A model generated the notes under the pieces. That model was not told the origin of the DNA, did not search any database, and saw only the letters and a list, made by a program, of their open reading frames with translations. Shown here piece after piece: positions 41,755 through 49,933 of a DNA stretch of 64,000 nt. The stretch is from Frigoribacterium sp. SL97 (lineage in GTDB: Bacteria > Actinomycetota > Actinomycetes > Actinomycetales > Microbacteriaceae), in contig NZ_CP113062.1 of assembly GCF_026625765.1 (NCBI RefSeq), forward strand, positions 248,001-312,000, written 5' to 3'. How positions within the stretch are numbered: position 1 is the first letter of the stretch; each line of letters opens with the position of its first letter. The position numbers and the translations under genes were made by a program.

Positions 41755-42150
41755 TCAGCCGAGGCGGGCGCGCAGCAGCTCGAGGAACTCGTCCGCCATC
41801 GCGAGCTGACGCTCGAGCTTCGCGCGACGCTCGACGGTCTCGTCGATGAACGCCGCCAAGGAGGCGCGGGTCGCCTGACCGCGCCCGTCGCCGTCGTCCG
41901 CCCCGCCGTCGAGTGCGTCGACGACCCGCAGCAGTTCGGCCATCTCGTCGAGGCTGAACCCGAGCGGCTTCATGCGTCGGATCACCATGAGCCGCAGGTA
42001 GTCGTCGTGCGTGTAGAGCCGGAATCCGCCCTCGCTGCGGCCCGACGGCGTCAGCAGACCGACCTCGTCGTAGTGGCGGATCGTGCGCAGCGACATCTCG
42101 GTGCGCTCGGCCAGCTCGCCGATCTGCATCGTGGCGGTCTCGTCGGGCAT
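41755..42150 (-). CDS. MerR-family transcriptional regulator
   Basis: 131 aa. Winged helix MQIGELAERTEMSLRTIRHY with RLYTHDDYLRLMVIRRMK, then a coiled dimerisation helix; no effector domain beyond it, no Cys pair, so not a mercury sensor. ATG at 42150 is chosen because the operator dyad at 42168-42187 reaches an ATG at 42165; that longer start is possible. Divergent from the SulP transporter gene. Confidence 0.85.
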   Translation of the reverse strand: MPDETATMQIGELAERTEMSLRTIRHYDEVGLLTPSGRSEGGFRLYTHDDYLRLMVIRRMKPLGFSLDEMAELLRVVDALDGGADDGDGRGQATRASLAAFIDETVERRAKLERQLAMADEFLELLRARLG

Positions 42151-42167
42151 GGGATCTCGTTTCATCT

Positions 42168-42187
42168 CTACCCTCACGTAAGGGTAG
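42168..42187. promoter_or_regulatory. MerR-type operator dyad
   Basis: CTACCCT-CACGTA-AGGGTAG, a perfect 7-bp inverted repeat with 6-bp centre, as in MerR-family operators that lie inside an overlong promoter spacer. Placed between the divergent merR and sulP genes. Confidence 0.8.
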
Positions 42188-42248
42188 GGTTGCATCGTAC
42201 GGCAGTGTCGCCGACTCCCCATTCTTCCGCACACCCCAGGAGTCCTCC

Positions 42249-43895
42249 GTGACCACTGCCCACGACTCCGACCGCGCGCGCCCTGAACCCGCCGCGCGGT
42301 CGGTCCTCCCCGTCCGCCCCGCCGACACGGTGCTGTCCGTGTTGCGCGACCCGCGCCTCCTGACCCGCGAGGCCCTGGCCGGCGTCGTCACGACGCTCGC
42401 CCTCGTGCCCGAGGTCATCTCGTTCTCGGTGATCGCCGGGGTCGACCCGATGGTCAGCCTCGTCGCGTCGATCGTGCTGGCGCTCGTCATGTCGGTGCTC
42501 GGCGGCCGCCCGGCGATGGTCACCGCCGCCGCCGGGTCGGTCGCCCTCGTGATCGCGCCGCTGGTGCGCGAGCACGGCACCGACTACGTGCTGCCGACGG
42601 TCGTCCTGGCCGGGCTCGTGCAGCTCGCGTTCGGGCTCGCCGGTCTCGCCCGGCTGATGCGGTTCATCCCCCGCTCGGTCATGATCGGCTTCGTCAACGC
42701 GCTGGGAGTGCTGATCTTCGTGGCGCAGGTGCCGCACATCATCGACCAGCCGTGGGTCGTCTACCCGCTGTTCGCCCTGACCATCGCGATCGTCGTGCTG
42801 CTGCCGAAGGTGACGAAGGCCGTACCCGCGCCGCTCGTCGCCATCGTCGTCGTGACGGTCATCGCCGTGGCCGCCCGCCTCGACGTGCACACCGTCGGCG
42901 ACGAGGGCCCGATGGGTGGCGGCCTGCCCGGCCTGACCCCGTGGCTCGCCCCGTTCACCCTCGAGACGTTGCAGATCATCTGGCCGACCGCCCTCAGCGT
43001 CGCCTTCGTCGGCCTGATGGAGACCCTGCTGACCGCGAAGCTCGTCGACGACCTCACCGAGACCCCGTCGCACAAGGGCAAGGAGTCCTGGGCGCTGGGC
43101 GTCGCGAACATCGCGGCGGGTTTCTACGGCGGCATCGCCGGCTGCGCCATGATCGGCCAGACGGTCGTCAACGTGAAGATCGGGCGGGCCCGCACGCGGG
43201 TGTCGACCATCGCGGCGGGGCTCTTCCTGCTGTTGCTGGTGACCGGGCTGAGCGCGGTGATGTCGACGATCCCGATGGTGGCGCTGGCCGCGGTCATGAT
43301 GATCGTCGCGATCACCACCGTCGACTGGCACTCGCTGAAGCCGTCGACCCTCCGCCGCATGCCCGTGCCCGAGACACTGGTCATGGTGGTCACGGTCGCC
43401 GTGGTCGTCGCGACGAACAACCTCGCCCTCGGCGTCGCGGTCGGCGTGCTCCTCGCGATGGTGCTGTTCGCGCGCCGCGTGGCCCACGTGATCACGGTCG
43501 AGCGGCACGTGACGTCGGCCCCCGCGGGCGCCACCGTCACCTCCGACACCGGCACCTTGGGCACCGCCAGCGACACGGTCGGGGTCACCCCGAGCGCAGG
43601 AGGCGCGGGTGCCGTCGTCGACGGACCCCCGGCCCCCGAGACGGTGCGGTACGACGTCGTCGGCCCGCTGTTCTTCGGCAGCAGCAACGACCTCGTCGAG
43701 CACTTCTCCTACGGAGACGACCCTGCGACGGTCACCGTCGACCTGTCCCGCGCCCAGGTGTGGGACGCGTCGAGCGTCGCCGCCCTCGACTCGGTCGACG
43801 AGAAGTTCCGCGCACACGGCGTGACGGCGACGTTCGTCGGGCTGGACGATCGCAGCGAGGCGTTCCACGGCCGTCTCACCGGCCGCCTCGGGTAG
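42249..43895 (+). CDS. SulP (SLC26) anion transporter with STAS domain
   Basis: 548 aa, GTG start. About eleven membrane segments (LAGVVTTLALVPEVISFSVI; LIFVAQVPHIIDQPWVVYPL; CAMIGQTVVNVK), then a linker holding a motif copy (43599, peptide AGGAG), then a STAS domain (VRYDVVGPLFFGSS; VTVDLSRAQVWDASSVAALD). Likely imports sulfate, bicarbonate or another oxyanion. Probably controlled by the divergent MerR protein. Confidence 0.9.
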   Translation: MTTAHDSDRARPEPAARSVLPVRPADTVLSVLRDPRLLTREALAGVVTTLALVPEVISFSVIAGVDPMVSLVASIVLALVMSVLGGRPAMVTAAAGSVALVIAPLVREHGTDYVLPTVVLAGLVQLAFGLAGLARLMRFIPRSVMIGFVNALGVLIFVAQVPHIIDQPWVVYPLFALTIAIVVLLPKVTKAVPAPLVAIVVVTVIAVAARLDVHTVGDEGPMGGGLPGLTPWLAPFTLETLQIIWPTALSVAFVGLMETLLTAKLVDDLTETPSHKGKESWALGVANIAAGFYGGIAGCAMIGQTVVNVKIGRARTRVSTIAAGLFLLLLVTGLSAVMSTIPMVALAAVMMIVAITTVDWHSLKPSTLRRMPVPETLVMVVTVAVVVATNNLALGVAVGVLLAMVLFARRVAHVITVERHVTSAPAGATVTSDTGTLGTASDTVGVTPSAGGAGAVVDGPPAPETVRYDVVGPLFFGSSNDLVEHFSYGDDPATVTVDLSRAQVWDASSVAALDSVDEKFRAHGVTATFVGLDDRSEAFHGRLTGRLG

Positions 43896-43953
43896 CGGGT
43901 CCGCAGCACGCGCACGGGCACGCGGCACCGCGGCTGGCGGCTCGCGGCTGGCG

Positions 43954-43993
43954 GCACGGCAGCACGGCAGCACGGCAGCACGGCAGCACGGCA
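43954..43993. repeat. 8-bp tandem repeat
   Basis: GCACGGCA repeated five times in the gap between SulP and the NlpC/P60 gene, preceded by GGCTGGCGGCTCGCGGCTGG. A motif copy follows at 44031. Confidence 0.85.
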
Positions 43994-44093
43994 GCAGGCT
44001 GCCCGGGGGCCGGGCGGACGGCGGAGACCCGGAGGCGCGGGTCGTCAGATCAGGACGTCAGAGCGGCAGACGCAGCCGAGCCCGAGGGACGGC

Positions 44094-45260
44094 TCAGCCG
44101 TCGATGCGGACGAAGTGGTGCGCCTGGTTCCAGATCGGGCGGACGTCGACGAAGCCGCCGGGCTTCGGGGCGTCGAGGATCATGCCGTTGCCGGCGTAGA
44201 TGCCGTCGTGGGCCAGGTTGTCGAACACGACGAGGTCGCCGGGGACCGCCTCGGACTCGGGGATGGTCCGGCCCTCGGTGTTCTGCGTCGGCACGTAGTG
44301 GGTCAACTCGATGCCGAACTGCGCGTAGACGAACGTGATGAGGCCCGAGCAGTCGAACTTCGAGGGGTCTTCACCGCCGTGCACGTACGGCGTGCCGATG
44401 TACTGCAGCGCGACCGCGAGCACCTGGTCGCGGTCGAGTTCGGGGTAGAGCGGGTTCGCGAGGTAGTCGGCCGTGGTCGGCCCCTCGTAGGTCGTGTTCG
44501 CCGCGGCCTTGCGGTTCTGCAGGTTCTGCGTCACGACGTCGACCATCGACGTGGCCGAGTAGGCGTCGCGGGCGGTCTCGTCGGACTCGTCGGACAGCGA
44601 GGCGGTGTCGACCGACAGCGTCTGCGACCCGAGCGACGACCGCGCCGTCGCACCCGCGGCGACGGCCTGGGCCTCGTCGCCGGTGGTCGCGAGCAGGGGG
44701 AGGACGCCGCTGGCGGCGAAACCGACGATCGCGGTGACGATGGAGAGCTTCTTGACGGCGGTGCCGACGCTGCGCGCCGCACCGGGGCGGCCGGCGGCCG
44801 CACGGGTCGGCGACGCGGGACGTGCGGCCACGACCGCGGCACGGCGAGCGCGGCGCGACGGACGGGCAGGTGCCGGGTGGCCGGTGGGCGAGGAGGCGCG
44901 GGCCGCGTCCTCGGGACGAGCGGCGGCGCTGGCGGTGACGGCGGACTCTTCGAGACCGAGCAAGGGGCCGGCCTGAACCGGCGCGTCGGCGCGTCGGGGT
45001 CGGACGCGCGGGGCGACCGAGGCCTCGGCGGCACCGACGAGGGCGGGGCACTCGACGAAGGACTCACGGTGCGAGGTGGGGAGGACGTCCCGTCGGGCAC
45101 GGCGTTCGCGACGCTCGAGGGCGAGGCGGGCCGAACGCTCTCCGAGCGGTCGCACACCGGTCGAGCCAGCCTGATCCGCAGGACGCTGACCAGCACTTTC
45201 GACGTGACCAGCCGTCGCGCCACCCTGATCCGGAGAGGTCGGGGAGGCGGGCTTGGTCAC
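44094..45260 (-). CDS. NlpC/P60-family cell-wall peptidase with long basic N-terminal region
   Basis: 388 aa. The first 170 residues are Arg/Ala/Pro-rich and predicted disordered and cytoplasmic; one membrane segment follows (LSIVTAIVGFAASGVLPLLA); the C-terminal NlpC/P60 domain has Cys304 (FDCSGLITFVYAQFG) and His351 (NLAHDGIYAG). Cuts gamma-D-Glu bonds in peptidoglycan stems. GTG at 45260 is chosen for its AGAGGA site; a GTG at 45296 is possible. The long N-terminal region carries a motif copy (44892) and is unusual for the family. Confidence 0.85.
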   Translation of the reverse strand: MTKPASPTSPDQGGATAGHVESAGQRPADQAGSTGVRPLGERSARLALERRERRARRDVLPTSHRESFVECPALVGAAEASVAPRVRPRRADAPVQAGPLLGLEESAVTASAAARPEDAARASSPTGHPAPARPSRRARRAAVVAARPASPTRAAAGRPGAARSVGTAVKKLSIVTAIVGFAASGVLPLLATTGDEAQAVAAGATARSSLGSQTLSVDTASLSDESDETARDAYSATSMVDVVTQNLQNRKAAANTTYEGPTTADYLANPLYPELDRDQVLAVALQYIGTPYVHGGEDPSKFDCSGLITFVYAQFGIELTHYVPTQNTEGRTIPESEAVPGDLVVFDNLAHDGIYAGNGMILDAPKPGGFVDVRPIWNQAHHFVRIDG

Positions 45261-45376
45261 GCGTGCGGTCCTCTCGTCTGGGGGTGGTGCGAACACTCGA
45301 CCCTAGCGCGCATCATCCTCGAGGTGTAGTTCTTGTCGGAAAAAGATCACGAACAGGTCACGAGACCAGGCGGTGA

Positions 45377-46018
45377 TCACTCGTCGGATGACGGCGGCTC
45401 ACCCGGCCCGGACGACGAGCCCGGGTCGCCTCGGCGCCGCTTGAGCTCGCGTCGCAGGGCCCGCCGTTCGCGCCAGCTCGGGGGTGGTGGCGGCACGGCG
45501 GCGGCCTCGGCGGCCCGGCGCGCCTGCCGCCTCTCGTGCCAGAGCAGGACCTCGCCGTCGACGTCCCGCGTGGGCGTCACGACCGGGGGTCCGCCGGACA
45601 GCTGGCGCCTGGCCTCGACGATGCGCGCGTTGAAGTCCTCGAGGTGCGACCGCACGGCGGCCTCGGAACGCAGCCGGTCGAGCTCGGCGTGCAGACCCGT
45701 GCTCTCGGCGCGCAGCGACAGGGCCGGAGGGGCGAGCCCGGTGAGCCCCTCGCGCTCGATCAGACCGCGGAGCCACCAGTCGGGGTCGACCGTGCCGCCG
45801 GCCAGGCCGGGCAGCGGCTTGCCGGCGAGCGGCAGGTCGTCGAACTCGCCACGGGCGATCGCCTGGTCGATGGCGGTGCGGGCCCAGGCCCGCATCTCGG
45901 CGGCCGTGCGGGTGTCGCGGGGCGCGTCGTCGCTCGGCACGTCGCCGTCGACCCGGTAGCGGGCCGCGTCGACGCGGTGGTCGCGACCCTGCGGTCGTCG
46001 TTCGGGTTCTCGGTCCAT
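45377..46018 (-). CDS. DUF1992 (DnaJ-C28-like) domain protein
   Basis: 213 aa. RTAIDQAIARGEFDDLPLAG then KPLPGL is the DUF1992 signature (I-x-x-A-x-x-x-G-x-F-D-x-L-x-G-x-G/K-P-L). A basic C-terminus (RRALRRELKRRRG) follows. ATG at 46018 with the ribosome site AGGAGG supplied by a motif copy (46024). Function unknown. Confidence 0.82.
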   Translation of the reverse strand: MDREPERRPQGRDHRVDAARYRVDGDVPSDDAPRDTRTAAEMRAWARTAIDQAIARGEFDDLPLAGKPLPGLAGGTVDPDWWLRGLIEREGLTGLAPPALSLRAESTGLHAELDRLRSEAAVRSHLEDFNARIVEARRQLSGGPPVVTPTRDVDGEVLLWHERRQARRAAEAAAVPPPPPSWRERRALRRELKRRRGDPGSSSGPGEPPSSDE

Positions 46019-46176
46019 GCGCCGCGCCTCCTGCGCTCGTCGTGGGGCGGCGGACGGTGCCCGGCCGTCGCTCCTGCTCGTTCGTGCTCTGCGGGTTCGT
46101 GGCGTCGAGGGTACGCCGCACCACCGACGGTGGCCGGGCCTACCCTGGAAGCCCGCCCGCCGCTCGAGGAGGCCCG

Positions 46177-46593
46177 ATGCGCGACGCCGCCCCATCCGCC
46201 CCCCGCACGATCTCGGCGGCGTACGTCCTGTGGATCGTCGTGGTCGTCCTGGGTGTCGTCGGCGCCGTCCTGCTGATGCTTTTCGGCGGGCCGGCGCGGG
46301 TGTCGACGTCCGGTGGGGCCCTGGCGAACCCGCGCGGGGCCGACATCGCCGGCGGGGTGTTCGCGATCGTGGTCGCCCTGGTGCAGCTCGCGGTCGTGCG
46401 GTCGATGCGCGACGGGCGCCGCTGGGCGCGCACCGTGCTGCTCGTGCTGACCATCCTGCAGGTGCTGGGCGGTGTGAGCGGGGCGAGCGGCGGCGGGGTG
46501 CTCGAGTGGGCGTCCGTCATCTGCGCGCTGATCGCCAGCTTGCTGATGCTGGTGCCGTCGTCGACGGCGTTCTTCGAGCGGCACACCCGCTAG
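46177..46593 (+). CDS. Small membrane protein, 138 aa
   Basis: Four hydrophobic segments: SAAYVLWIVVVVLGVVGAVL, GGVFAIVVALVQLAVV, TVLLVLTILQVLGGVSG and WASVICALIASLLMLVPS, with short basic loops. GAGGAG precedes the ATG. Family not recognised; resembles uncharacterised actinobacterial four-helix membrane proteins. Followed by the 22-bp motif array. Confidence 0.7.
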   Translation: MRDAAPSAPRTISAAYVLWIVVVVLGVVGAVLLMLFGGPARVSTSGGALANPRGADIAGGVFAIVVALVQLAVVRSMRDGRRWARTVLLVLTILQVLGGVSGASGGGVLEWASVICALIASLLMLVPSSTAFFERHTR

Positions 46594-46640
46594 GCGTTCG
46601 TCCTGCGCGCACGCTGGCGGCGCCCGCGGTGCGGGACACC

Positions 46641-46772
46641 CCGAGGAGGCGCGGATCGCGAGGCCGGGAGGCGCCGATCGCGAGGTCAGGAGGCGCGGGT
46701 CGCCGGGCCAAGGGGCCTGGGTCGCCAGGTCAGGAGGCGCGAGTCGCCACGTCGGGAGGCGCGGGGTGTCAG
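46641..46772 (+). repeat. 22-bp tandem array of the iterated motif, six units
   Basis: Six head-to-tail 22-bp units, consensus GTCAGGAGGCGCGGGTCGCC plus two bases (AG/GG/AC). Motif cores start at 46645, 46667, 46689, 46733 and 46755; the fourth unit (46707-46728) is degenerate (AAGGGGCCTGGG). The last unit runs into the stop codon of the convergent gene (46769). Confidence 0.9.
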
Positions 46773-47260
46773 AGCGAGCGGCCGCGACCACGGGCGCGCA
46801 GCACGTCGACGACGACCGCGCCGACGACGGCCCCCGCACCGAGCAGGGCGAGCACGGTGCTCGACCGGACGAAGTCCGAGCGGCGACCGCGGGGCAGGCG
46901 CCCGGCGGCGAGGTCGTGGAGCAACTGGCCGGACGCCGCGAGGCAGGCCGACTCGGCCTCGGCGTCGTGCAGGGACCAGTCGGGCACCGAGACGTCGCCG
47001 ATCACGCTGACGTCACCGTCGTCGGCGTCGAACCAGACGTCCACGGGTGCACGCCGAGGGCCCGTGACCGTCAGGACGCGCGTCTGCCAGCCGACGCGGC
47101 GCAGGGTCGTGCCCGGCACCTCGTCGCCGACCCACGAGTGGACGACCCGCAGGCGCCCGCTCTCCTCGGCGGCGGCCAGGTCGAGCGCCCGTCGCAGCCG
47201 ATCGACGAACGGCGGACGCTCGGGTTCGGGCAACGAGATGGTCGGCAGGCCTCGGTACAT
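46769..47260 (-). CDS. Hypothetical protein with C-terminal membrane anchor, 163 aa
   Basis: A soluble N-terminal portion with WVGDEVPGTTLRRVGWQTRV and DVWFDADDGDVSVIGDVSVP, then one hydrophobic segment (TVLALLGAGAVVGAVVVDVL) and a basic tail. No family recognised. Its stop lies within the 22-bp motif array, so the array may form its 3 prime end. Confidence 0.6.
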   Translation of the reverse strand: MYRGLPTISLPEPERPPFVDRLRRALDLAAAEESGRLRVVHSWVGDEVPGTTLRRVGWQTRVLTVTGPRRAPVDVWFDADDGDVSVIGDVSVPDWSLHDAEAESACLAASGQLLHDLAAGRLPRGRRSDFVRSSTVLALLGAGAVVGAVVVDVLRARGRGRSL

Positions 47261-47317
47261 GCCGACAGTGTGCCCCGCCCGCCTGGACGCCGCCGCACCC
47301 GTCGGCCCGTCGCACGA

Positions 47318-47394
47318 CGCCAGGATGTGGGCACGACGCCATGACTAGTTCTGGCGCCATGTCCATCTCCTGGCGCCGTGTCCATCTCCTGGCG
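47318..47394. repeat. Imperfect palindrome, CGCCAGGA family copy 1, with extra right arm
   Basis: Arms CGCCAGGA ... TCCTGGCG enclose 58 bp (47318-47375) with partly pairing interior and the core CGACGCCATGACTAGT. The right arm CGTGTCCATCTCCTGGCG is repeated once more to 47394. The second copy is at 49537-49594. A motif copy follows 10 bp after the end (47404). Confidence 0.8.
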
Positions 47395-47564
47395 GCGAGC
47401 GCAGGAGGCGCGGGTCGCCCGGCACCCGCCCCTTGCGGACCGGCGTGGGCACGACCTACCGTGGCGGGGTACCCCGTCGCGAGAGCAGGCACCGGTGCGG
47501 CCGACACACCGGCCGGTCGACCGCCCTCGCGGACACGGGGGCCCACCGCACAGAAGGCAGAGCG

Positions 47565-47618
47565 TTGCGTCTCATCACCGGTACTGCGCCCCTCGCGCAG
47601 CAGTCGCCCTCGCACTGA
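47565..47618 (+). CDS. Candidate leader peptide upstream of the ABC-F gene
   Basis: Seventeen codons from TTG (LRLITGTAPLAQQSPSH) with AAGGCAGAG just upstream, ending 148 bp before the ABC-F start. The following segment can form CGCCTCG/CGAGGCG (about 47650-47667) and other hairpins. Antibiotic-responsive ABC-F genes are often controlled by leader peptides and attenuation. This is an inference from position and layout. Otherwise the 506-bp gap 47261-47766 holds only repeats and motif copies. Confidence 0.4.
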   Translation: MRLITGTAPLAQQSPSH

Positions 47619-47766
47619 CGCCACACCCGCCCGCCCCGTGAACCGGGCGCCGCCTCGCTCGAGGCGCCGCGCCTCCTGCCGGGTCGCTCCCCCGCCGCAG
47701 CAGACCTCCGTCGCCGGCGAGGGACGGGTGGTCGTCGTGCTCCGACACCATCCACCGGGAGCCCTC

Positions 47767-49395
47767 GTGCCCACCATCACCGCACCCTCCATCGTCCTGT
47801 CCGACCTCTCGTTCTCCTGGCCCGACGGCTCGGGGGTCATCGACCACCTGTCGACCGCGTTCGGCCGTGGCCGCACCGGCCTCGTCGGCGCGAACGGCGC
47901 GGGCAAGTCCACGCTCGTCCGGCTCGTCACCGGCGACCTCGTCCCCACCGGCGGACGTCTCACGACCACCGGCGAGGTCGACCTGCTGCCGCAACGGCTG
48001 CGGTCCCGCGCCGACGACACCGTGGCCGACCTGCTGGGGGTCGGCCCGCGCCTCCTCGCCTTGCGGACGATCCTCGCCGGGGACGCGACCGAACGGCAGT
48101 TCGAGCTGCTCGCCGACGACTGGGACGTCGAGTCGCGCGCCGCCGCGGCCCTCGCCGACGTCGGGCTGGGCCACCTCGACGGCGGTGGCCGCACCAGCAC
48201 CGGGACCAGCAGCACAGGCACCGGCACCGTCCTCGACCGCCCGGTGTCGACGCTGTCCGGAGGGCAGGCCGTGCTCGTCGCCATCGCCGGCGTGCGCTTG
48301 CGGGGTCGGCCGATCGCAGTGTTCGACGAGCCCTCGAACGACCTCGACCGACGATCGCGCGGCCTGCTGCTCGACGTGGTCGACCGCTGGCGGGGGACGC
48401 TCGTCGTCGTCAGTCACGACCGCGAGCTGCTCGAGCACGTCGACGAGATCGCCGAGCTGCGCGACGGCTCGATGACCGTGTTCGGCGGGACCTGGTCGGC
48501 CTACGAGCACCAGCTCGCGGTGCTGCAGGCCGCGGCCGAGCGCGACGTCCGGGCCGCCGAGCAGGTGTTCAAGGCCGAGCGGAGGCAGCGCATCGAGGCC
48601 GAGACGACCATCGCGCGGCGGGCCAAGGCGGGAGCCAAGGCCGGCGAGTCGATGCCGAAGATCATGGCGAACCAGCTGCGCGGCCAGGCCGAGGCGACGG
48701 CGGGCGCGCTGCGCAAGGCGCACGCGTCGTCCGAGCAGGAGGCGCGGGTCGCGGTCGACACCGCCGAACGACGTCTGCGTCGTGACGACACGATCGTGGT
48801 CGACCTGCCGGACCCGGCGGTCCCGGCGTCCCGGCGCCTCGCCGAGCTGACGGTGCGGGGACGCACCGTGGTCGTCCAGGGGGTGGAGCGCATCGCCGTC
48901 GTCGGCGACAACGGGGCGGGCAAGACGACGCTGCTCGAGCAGCTCGTCGGTGCGCCGGACGCGCGGCCGCATCCGCTGCCCGACACGCACGCCGTGGCGC
49001 TCACCGGTCGGGTCGCCCACCTCGGGCAGAAGAAGGACTCGCTCGACGACGGACTCACGGTGCTCGAGAACGTCCGGAGGGCTGCACCGGACGTTCCTCC
49101 GCGCGAGGTGCGTAACCGTCTCGCGCGGTTCCTCATCCGGGGAGACATCGTGGACCGGCTCGGCGGGACGCTCTCGGGCGGTGAACGGTTCCGGGTCGCG
49201 CTGGCCGGGCTGCTGCTCGCCGACCCGCCGCCCGAACTGCTGGTGCTCGACGAGCCGACGAACGACCTCGACATGGCGAGCACCGACCACCTGCTCCAGG
49301 CGTTGCGCGGCTACCGCGGGGCGCTCGTGATCGTCAGCCACGACGAGGCCTTCCTCGAGCGGCTCGGGCTCGACGCCCGGGTCGAGGTCCGCTGA
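47767..49395 (+). CDS. ABC-F family ATP-binding protein
   Basis: 542 aa, GTG start with GGGAG upstream. Two ABC domains without membrane segments: Walker A GANGAGKST and GDNGAGKTT; signatures LSGGQ and LSGGE; Walker B VFDEPSNDLD and VLDEPTNDLD; the charged interdomain linker contains QEARVA encoded by a motif copy (48738). Full tandem structure suggests a ribosome-associated factor, possibly ribosome-protecting antibiotic resistance. A separate transporter role is less likely. Confidence 0.9.
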   Translation: MPTITAPSIVLSDLSFSWPDGSGVIDHLSTAFGRGRTGLVGANGAGKSTLVRLVTGDLVPTGGRLTTTGEVDLLPQRLRSRADDTVADLLGVGPRLLALRTILAGDATERQFELLADDWDVESRAAAALADVGLGHLDGGGRTSTGTSSTGTGTVLDRPVSTLSGGQAVLVAIAGVRLRGRPIAVFDEPSNDLDRRSRGLLLDVVDRWRGTLVVVSHDRELLEHVDEIAELRDGSMTVFGGTWSAYEHQLAVLQAAAERDVRAAEQVFKAERRQRIEAETTIARRAKAGAKAGESMPKIMANQLRGQAEATAGALRKAHASSEQEARVAVDTAERRLRRDDTIVVDLPDPAVPASRRLAELTVRGRTVVVQGVERIAVVGDNGAGKTTLLEQLVGAPDARPHPLPDTHAVALTGRVAHLGQKKDSLDDGLTVLENVRRAAPDVPPREVRNRLARFLIRGDIVDRLGGTLSGGERFRVALAGLLLADPPPELLVLDEPTNDLDMASTDHLLQALRGYRGALVIVSHDEAFLERLGLDARVEVR

Positions 49396-49440
49396 GGCGG
49401 CGGCGCCGCCGCCGGGCCGGGCGCCCGCCAGCCCGCCAGC

Positions 49441-49500
49441 CCGCCACGAACTAAACACCCCGCCACGAGAAAAAGTGGCGGCATGTTTACTTCGTGGCGG
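49441..49500. repeat. 60-bp palindrome, CCGCCACGA family copy 2
   Basis: Identical over all 60 bp to 49691-49750: arms CCGCCACGAACTAAAC / GTTTACTTCGTGGCGG and CCGCCAC / GTGGCGG around GAGAAAAA. A degenerate motif (GGGAGGTGTGG) lies about 9 bp to the right. The 538-bp gap 49396-49933 has no gene and consists almost wholly of these repeats. Confidence 0.9.
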
Positions 49501-49536
49501 CGAGGGCAGGGAGGTGTGGCGCAGCCCGCCGCACGG

Positions 49537-49594
49537 CGCCAGGAAGTGGTCACGACGCCATGACTAGTCCTGGCGCTGTGTCCATCTCCTGGCG
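49537..49594. repeat. Palindrome, CGCCAGGA family copy 2
   Basis: 58 bp, arms CGCCAGGA ... TCCTGGCG, sharing CACGACGCCATGACTAGT and TGTCCATCTCCTGGCG with 47318-47375. A motif copy follows after 9 bp (49604). Confidence 0.85.
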
Positions 49595-49599
49595 AGGAA

Positions 49600-49673
49600 C
49601 GCAGGAGGCGCGGCGCGGGCCGGACGGGCGAACGCAGGAGGCGCAGGTCGGGCCGCCGACGGAGCCCGCCAGT
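49600..49673 (+). repeat. Direct repeat unit with two motif copies (copy 1)
   Basis: About 74 bp with motif copies at 49604 and 49637 around GGCGCGGGCCGGACGGGCGA; near-identical to 49755-49828 at an offset of 155 bp. Confidence 0.85.
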
Positions 49674-49690
49674 CCGCCGTAGCCGCCAGC

Positions 49691-49750
49691 CCGCCACGAA
49701 CTAAACACCCCGCCACGAGAAAAAGTGGCGGCATGTTTACTTCGTGGCGG
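49691..49750. repeat. 60-bp palindrome, CCGCCACGA family copy 3
   Basis: Identical to 49441-49500. A motif copy follows 8 bp after it (49759). Confidence 0.9.
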
Positions 49751-49754
49751 CGAG

Positions 49755-49828
49755 AGCAGGAGGCGCGGCGCGGGCCGGACGGGCGAACACAGGAGGCGCG
49801 GGTCGGGCCGCCGACGGAGCCCGCCCCC
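49755..49828 (+). repeat. Direct repeat unit with two motif copies (copy 2)
   Basis: Partner of 49600-49673; motif copies at 49759 and 49792. It lies about 105 bp before the BMP lipoprotein start. Confidence 0.85.
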
Positions 49829-49933
49829 GTCACACGCTTGGCACGGAGGCCCGCAGGCAGTTGACTGTGTCCACCCGCCCGGCCCGCACCGCCGGCACCC
49901 CCACAGCACACCCGTTCCCGGAGGTCCCGCCTC

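Noticed and set aside
46641..46772. Possible CRISPR-like array (22-bp period)
   Set aside because: There are no unique spacers; the period is filled entirely by the repeat itself.
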